A DNA stretch of 64,000 bases from Oscillospiraceae bacterium (GTDB lineage Bacteria; Bacillota; Clostridia; Oscillospirales; Oscillospiraceae): assembly GCA_902779945.1 (NCBI GenBank), contig CACZDN010000006.1:1-64000 (forward strand), written 5' to 3'. The notes below the pieces were generated by a model. The model was not told where the DNA came from. It saw nothing but the letters and a program-made list of their open reading frames with translations, and did not search any database. The translations under genes were made by a program, and so were the position numbers. Shown here piece after piece: positions 60,915 through 64,000 of the stretch (position 1 is its first letter; each line of letters begins with the position of its first letter).

Positions 60915-62300
60915 ATGGCTATCAAAGCAGAACTCAACAGCCGGGACCGGAGCTTTCTGGACATGAGTCTGAACGCGCCGATGTGGAAGGTGGTGCTCTA
61001 TGTCGGCACACCGCTGGCGCTCTATCAGGGGCTCGCGATGCTGTTCACCATTCTCGACACCATGATGGCCTCACATATCAGCAAGGAATCCGTGTCGGCG
61101 GTGGCCTATCTCGCCCAGCTCAACCTGCTGCTGTCCTCGGTGGGCGGCGGCCTCGCGGTCGGCGCGGGCATCCAGATCAGCAGAGCTTACGGCGAGGGCG
61201 ACTTTCTGCTTGTGCGGAAGCGCGTGAGCAGTCTCTATGCCATCAGCCTGGGGCTGGGGCTTTTGATACTCGCGCTCATCCTGCCGTTTACGGGGAGCTT
61301 CCTGCGCCTCGCCGGCACGCCGGAGGAGCTGATCGCCGTGGGCGAGGAATATTTCTCGATCCAGCTCTTCGTGATGGTGGTGAACTTTCTCAACGGCGTC
61401 TACATCGCGGTTGAGCGCGCCCGCGGCAACGCGAGGCGTATCTTCCTGCTGAACATCGCGGTCATCGCGGTCAAGCTCTCGTTCACGGCCTTCTTCGTCT
61501 ATGTGCTGGAGAGCGGGCTGAACATGATCGCCGTCGCGTCCCTCCTGTCGGAGTTGACCATGTTCGCTTTCGCCCTGCGTTACAGTCTCATCGGCGACAA
61601 CGCGTTCAGCTTCTCACACAGGGCGATCTCCTTCGACCGGAGAGTCACGCTGCCCATGCTCCGCCAGTCCCTGCCGGTGATCGCAGAGAAGGCCCTCTTT
61701 GCCTTCGGCAAGACCATCGTCAACTCCATGTGCACCGTCTACGGCCCGCTGATGGTGGGGGCGATGGGGGTCTCCAACAATCTGGGCGGCATCACCACCA
61801 ATCCCCAGAACGGCTACGAGCAGGGCAGCTCTGCCATCATCAGCCAGAACTACGGGGCCGGGCGCTTCAAGCGTGTGCTGGAGGCGTTTTACGTCACGGC
61901 GCTTGTCAACATGCTGCTCGGCGCCGTCGTCTCCGGTCTGGAGCTCTGGCAGCTGCGCTTTCTGTCGGGCCTTTTCGACGGCGGCAGCGAGGCGTTTCGC
62001 GGCATGATCGCCATGGTCTACCGCTATGAAGCGCTGGGCGCTGTGCCTCTGGGGCTCAATGCGGCGGTGATGGCACTGCTCTACGGGCTCGGCAAGACGC
62101 AGCTCACGCTGGTTCTGAATTTCTCGCGCGTCTTCCTCTTCCGCATCCCGGTCTTCTGGTTTCTGCAGCACTGCACGAGCGTGGGTGAAAAGAGCGTTGG
62201 CATCGTCATGATGGTCAGCAACATCTCCGTCGCCGTGGCTGCGGCGGCCGCGGCCGCCGTGGTCATCCGCCGTTTCAAGCGGGAATACGGGGTCGTGTGA
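60915..62300 (+). CDS. MATE family efflux transporter
   Basis: The 461-residue inner-membrane exporter starts at ATG 60915, behind GAGGA. It has twelve helices in two halves: first MWKVVLYVGTPLALYQGLAMLFTILDTMMASHISKESVSAVAYL, with GGGLAVGAGIQISRAYGEGD; second beginning ALFAFGKTIVNSM, with NLGGITTNPQNGYEQGSSAIISQNYGAGRFKRV, the Q-N-x-G-A motif of the family. It exchanges sodium or protons for organic cations or metabolites. With the AraC gene in front it may form an inducible export unit. The long alanine run AAAAAAAA near the C-terminus is unusual but membrane-compatible. Confidence 0.9.
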   Translation: MAIKAELNSRDRSFLDMSLNAPMWKVVLYVGTPLALYQGLAMLFTILDTMMASHISKESVSAVAYLAQLNLLLSSVGGGLAVGAGIQISRAYGEGDFLLVRKRVSSLYAISLGLGLLILALILPFTGSFLRLAGTPEELIAVGEEYFSIQLFVMVVNFLNGVYIAVERARGNARRIFLLNIAVIAVKLSFTAFFVYVLESGLNMIAVASLLSELTMFAFALRYSLIGDNAFSFSHRAISFDRRVTLPMLRQSLPVIAEKALFAFGKTIVNSMCTVYGPLMVGAMGVSNNLGGITTNPQNGYEQGSSAIISQNYGAGRFKRVLEAFYVTALVNMLLGAVVSGLELWQLRFLSGLFDGGSEAFRGMIAMVYRYEALGAVPLGLNAAVMALLYGLGKTQLTLVLNFSRVFLFRIPVFWFLQHCTSVGEKSVGIVMMVSNISVAVAAAAAAAVVIRRFKREYGVV

Positions 62301-62340
62301 GCTTGTTTTCGGTTTTTTCGATTTCGATCCAATTTTATGC

Positions 62341-62369
62341 TTGCCAAGCCAAGCTGCATAGTATATAAT
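62341..62369 (+). promoter_or_regulatory. Promoter of the EF-G-like gene
   Basis: TTGCCA (62341-62346), exactly 17 nt, TATAAT (62364-62369). 62 nt before the ATG. Confidence 0.75.
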
Positions 62370-62431
62370 AAATTGATTGCAAATTGATCGCCATATTCAT
62401 TGCATATACTTCAACAGAGAGGAATCGACAC

Positions 62432-64000
62432 ATGAGCTACGAAACGAAAAACATTCGCAACATCTGCCTGATCGGCCACGGCAACAACGGCAAGACCAGT
62501 CTCGCCGAGAGTATGCTCTACTGCACCGGCGCGATCGACCGCATGGGCAAGGTCGCCGAGGGTACCACCGTCTGCGACTACGACGCTGAGGAAACCAGCC
62601 GCCAGATCACCATCGCAACCTCCATCGCCCCGCTGAGCTTCGGCGGCATGAAGATCAACGTGCTGGACTGCCCCGGCTACTTTGACTTCGTGGGCGACGT
62701 GCTGTGCTCCCTGCGCGCAGTCGAGTGCGGCGTCATTGTCACCTCCGCCAAGGACACGGCCGAGAGCCTGCCCGTCGGCGGCCAGCGCAGCTGGAACTAT
62801 CTTAAGAACGCAAAGCTGCCTGTCATGTTCTGCATCTCCAAGTGCAACGAGGAGCACGGCGACTACTTCAAGGCGCTCGAGACGCTCAAGGGCAGGTACG
62901 GTTCTATCGTCTGCCCCGTCACCATCCCCACCTCCGACGGCAACGGCGTTATCGACCTCGTGCACAACGTGGCCTATATCACCAAGGGCGCGAAGGTTGA
63001 GAAGACCTCCGTCCCCGCAGCCGACGCCGGCCATGCCGAGGATCTGCGCGCGGAGCTCATGGAGGCTGCCGCGGGTGCGACCGAGGAGCTCATGGAGAAA
63101 TTCTTTGAGGAGATGGAGCTCTCCGAGGCCGACATCATCGAGGGTCTCAAGGTCGGCGTGAAGGAGCGCGCGGTCGTCCCCGTGTTTGCAAGCGACGCGA
63201 TGACCAACGTCGGCACCATCGCCATGCTCCAGGGCATCAGCGACTACTGCCCCGCTCCCGAGGAGAAGAACGACGGCGTTCTCGGCTTCGTGTTCAAGAC
63301 CGTCTCCGACAAGTTTGGCAAGTACAGCTTCGTCAAGGTCCTGTCCGGCAAGATCGCGGCGGGCATGTCCCTGCGCAACGTGCGCGCATCCTCGACCGAC
63401 AAGCTCGGCCGTCTCTATACCATGTGCGGCAAGAAGAGCACCGAGGTCACCGAGGCCTGCTGCGGCGACATCGTGGCCATCGGCAAGATGGACTGGAAGA
63501 CCGGCGACACCGTGACCGACTCCCGCGACGACATTGAGCTGCCCGCCATTGAGATCCCCGAGCCCTGCTACTCCATGTGCATCGCGCCTAAGACCAAGGG
63601 TCAGGACGACAAAGTCGCTGGCGGTCTCAACAAACTGGGCGAGGAGGATATCTCCTTCACCCTCGTCAACAACGCCGAGACCCACCAGATGGTCATTTCC
63701 GGTGCGGGCGACATTCAGATCGGCGTGCTTTGCTCCAAGCTCAAGAATCTCTATAACGTGGACACCGAGCTCAAGCCCGCCCGTGTCGCCTACCGTGAGA
63801 AGATCAAGGGCAAGGTTGAGGCCCACGGCCGCCACAAGAAGCAGTCCGGCGGCTCTGGCCAGTTTGGCGACGTCTGGATCCGCTTTGAGCCCCAGGATGA
63901 GTCTGACGAAATGATCTTCGCGGAAGAAGTCTTCGGCGGCTCCGTCCCCAAGAACTTCTTCCCCTCCGTCGAGAAGGGGCTGCGCAACGCCGTGCAGAAG
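62432..64000 (+). CDS. Elongation factor G-like translational GTPase (EF-G-2 type), 3' end beyond window
   Basis: 523 codons are visible from ATG 62432 (GAGAGGA upstream). The P-loop is GHGNNGKTS (residues 15-23), switch II DCPGYFDF (~77-84) and G4 the degenerate ISKCN in place of NKxD. Canonical EF-G reads AHIDAGKTT, DTPGHVDF and NKMD. This pattern matches the EF-G-2/FusA2 lineage, sometimes annotated elongation factor G-like protein, known from Thermus and many Firmicutes. Domains II and III follow; the part after HGRHKKQSGGSGQFGDVW (domain IV, ~residue 466 on) runs off the edge. It has ribosome-dependent GTPase activity in studied cases, with unclear cellular role. Confidence 0.88.
   Translation, partial: MSYETKNIRNICLIGHGNNGKTSLAESMLYCTGAIDRMGKVAEGTTVCDYDAEETSRQITIATSIAPLSFGGMKINVLDCPGYFDFVGDVLCSLRAVECGVIVTSAKDTAESLPVGGQRSWNYLKNAKLPVMFCISKCNEEHGDYFKALETLKGRYGSIVCPVTIPTSDGNGVIDLVHNVAYITKGAKVEKTSVPAADAGHAEDLRAELMEAAAGATEELMEKFFEEMELSEADIIEGLKVGVKERAVVPVFASDAMTNVGTIAMLQGISDYCPAPEEKNDGVLGFVFKTVSDKFGKYSFVKVLSGKIAAGMSLRNVRASSTDKLGRLYTMCGKKSTEVTEACCGDIVAIGKMDWKTGDTVTDSRDDIELPAIEIPEPCYSMCIAPKTKGQDDKVAGGLNKLGEEDISFTLVNNAETHQMVISGAGDIQIGVLCSKLKNLYNVDTELKPARVAYREKIKGKVEAHGRHKKQSGGSGQFGDVWIRFEPQDESDEMIFAEEVFGGSVPKNFFPSVEKGLRNAVQK

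Overview
The window looks like a chromosome segment of a gut-type, spore-former-related Firmicute (Clostridia, probably Oscillospiraceae-like). The grounds are a core that is GC-rich by eye (about 60%), Shine-Dalgarno-led genes, many TTG/GTG starts, LPXTG/CnaB pilus proteins, an ECF sigma/zinc-finger anti-sigma pair and a full pectin/hexuronate catabolic set. Assignment to a genus is not possible from this sequence alone. All functions are read from motifs and family resemblance; no database search was run. || Region 1 (1-7975) is accessory DNA: a pilus locus on the minus strand (major pilin cut by the left edge, preceded by a nine-CnaB thioester-type adhesin), then AT-richer cargo. The cargo is a geranylgeranyl-reductase-like flavoprotein and a two-gene RiPP cassette: a radical SAM/SPASM maturase overlapping a 66-residue precursor whose C-terminus is almost entirely aromatic-X-X triplets. 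A ~140-bp repeat that carries a hairpin terminator and an outward -35 box sits in front of each cargo unit. A tRNA-Ala-like 5' remnant at ~7975 marks the border with core DNA. || Region 2 (8179-12350) holds an alpha/beta hydrolase, a sodium:neurotransmitter-type symporter, a VanZ-like protein and an ECF sigma/anti-sigma pair with a self-matching ECF promoter. || Region 3 (12420-23410, minus) is one operon-like run: TRAP transporter (dctP-dctQ-dctM), two GH31 glycosidases, a mannitol-dehydrogenase-family hexuronate reductase and a KDG-kinase-like PfkB kinase, behind a clear promoter with a 22-bp palindrome at the start site. || Region 4 (23587-33300) holds a YcxB-like protein, two GGDEF proteins, a FucI-like isomerase with xylulokinase, a candidate structured ncRNA with its own promoter and terminator, and a Kv-type channel. 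|| Region 5 (33315-45899, minus) is the hexuronate pathway: an ABC ATPase, kduI, kduD-like dehydrogenase, eda, two PfkB kinases, uxaC, uxaB, uxaA, a GltD-like flavoprotein and an FAH-family protein. Saturated galacturonate would pass through UxaC-UxaB-UxaA, and unsaturated uronate through KduI-KduD, to KDG; KdgK and Eda then give pyruvate and glyceraldehyde-3-phosphate. || Region 6 (46023-59882) is the oligogalacturonide import and depolymerisation cluster: an AraC regulator, GH105, GH28, an LplB/YtcP-type ABC importer with a very large binding protein, five small uncharacterised membrane proteins interleaved by 1-4-nt overlaps, and a signal-less CE8 pectinesterase. The degradative enzymes lack signal peptides, so oligomers are probably imported and finished in the cytoplasm. 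|| Region 7 (60054-64000) holds a second AraC regulator, a MATE exporter and an EF-G-2-like GTPase cut by the right edge. Three copies of a ~116-159-bp MITE-like element (17596, 24292, 42870) are scattered between operons.
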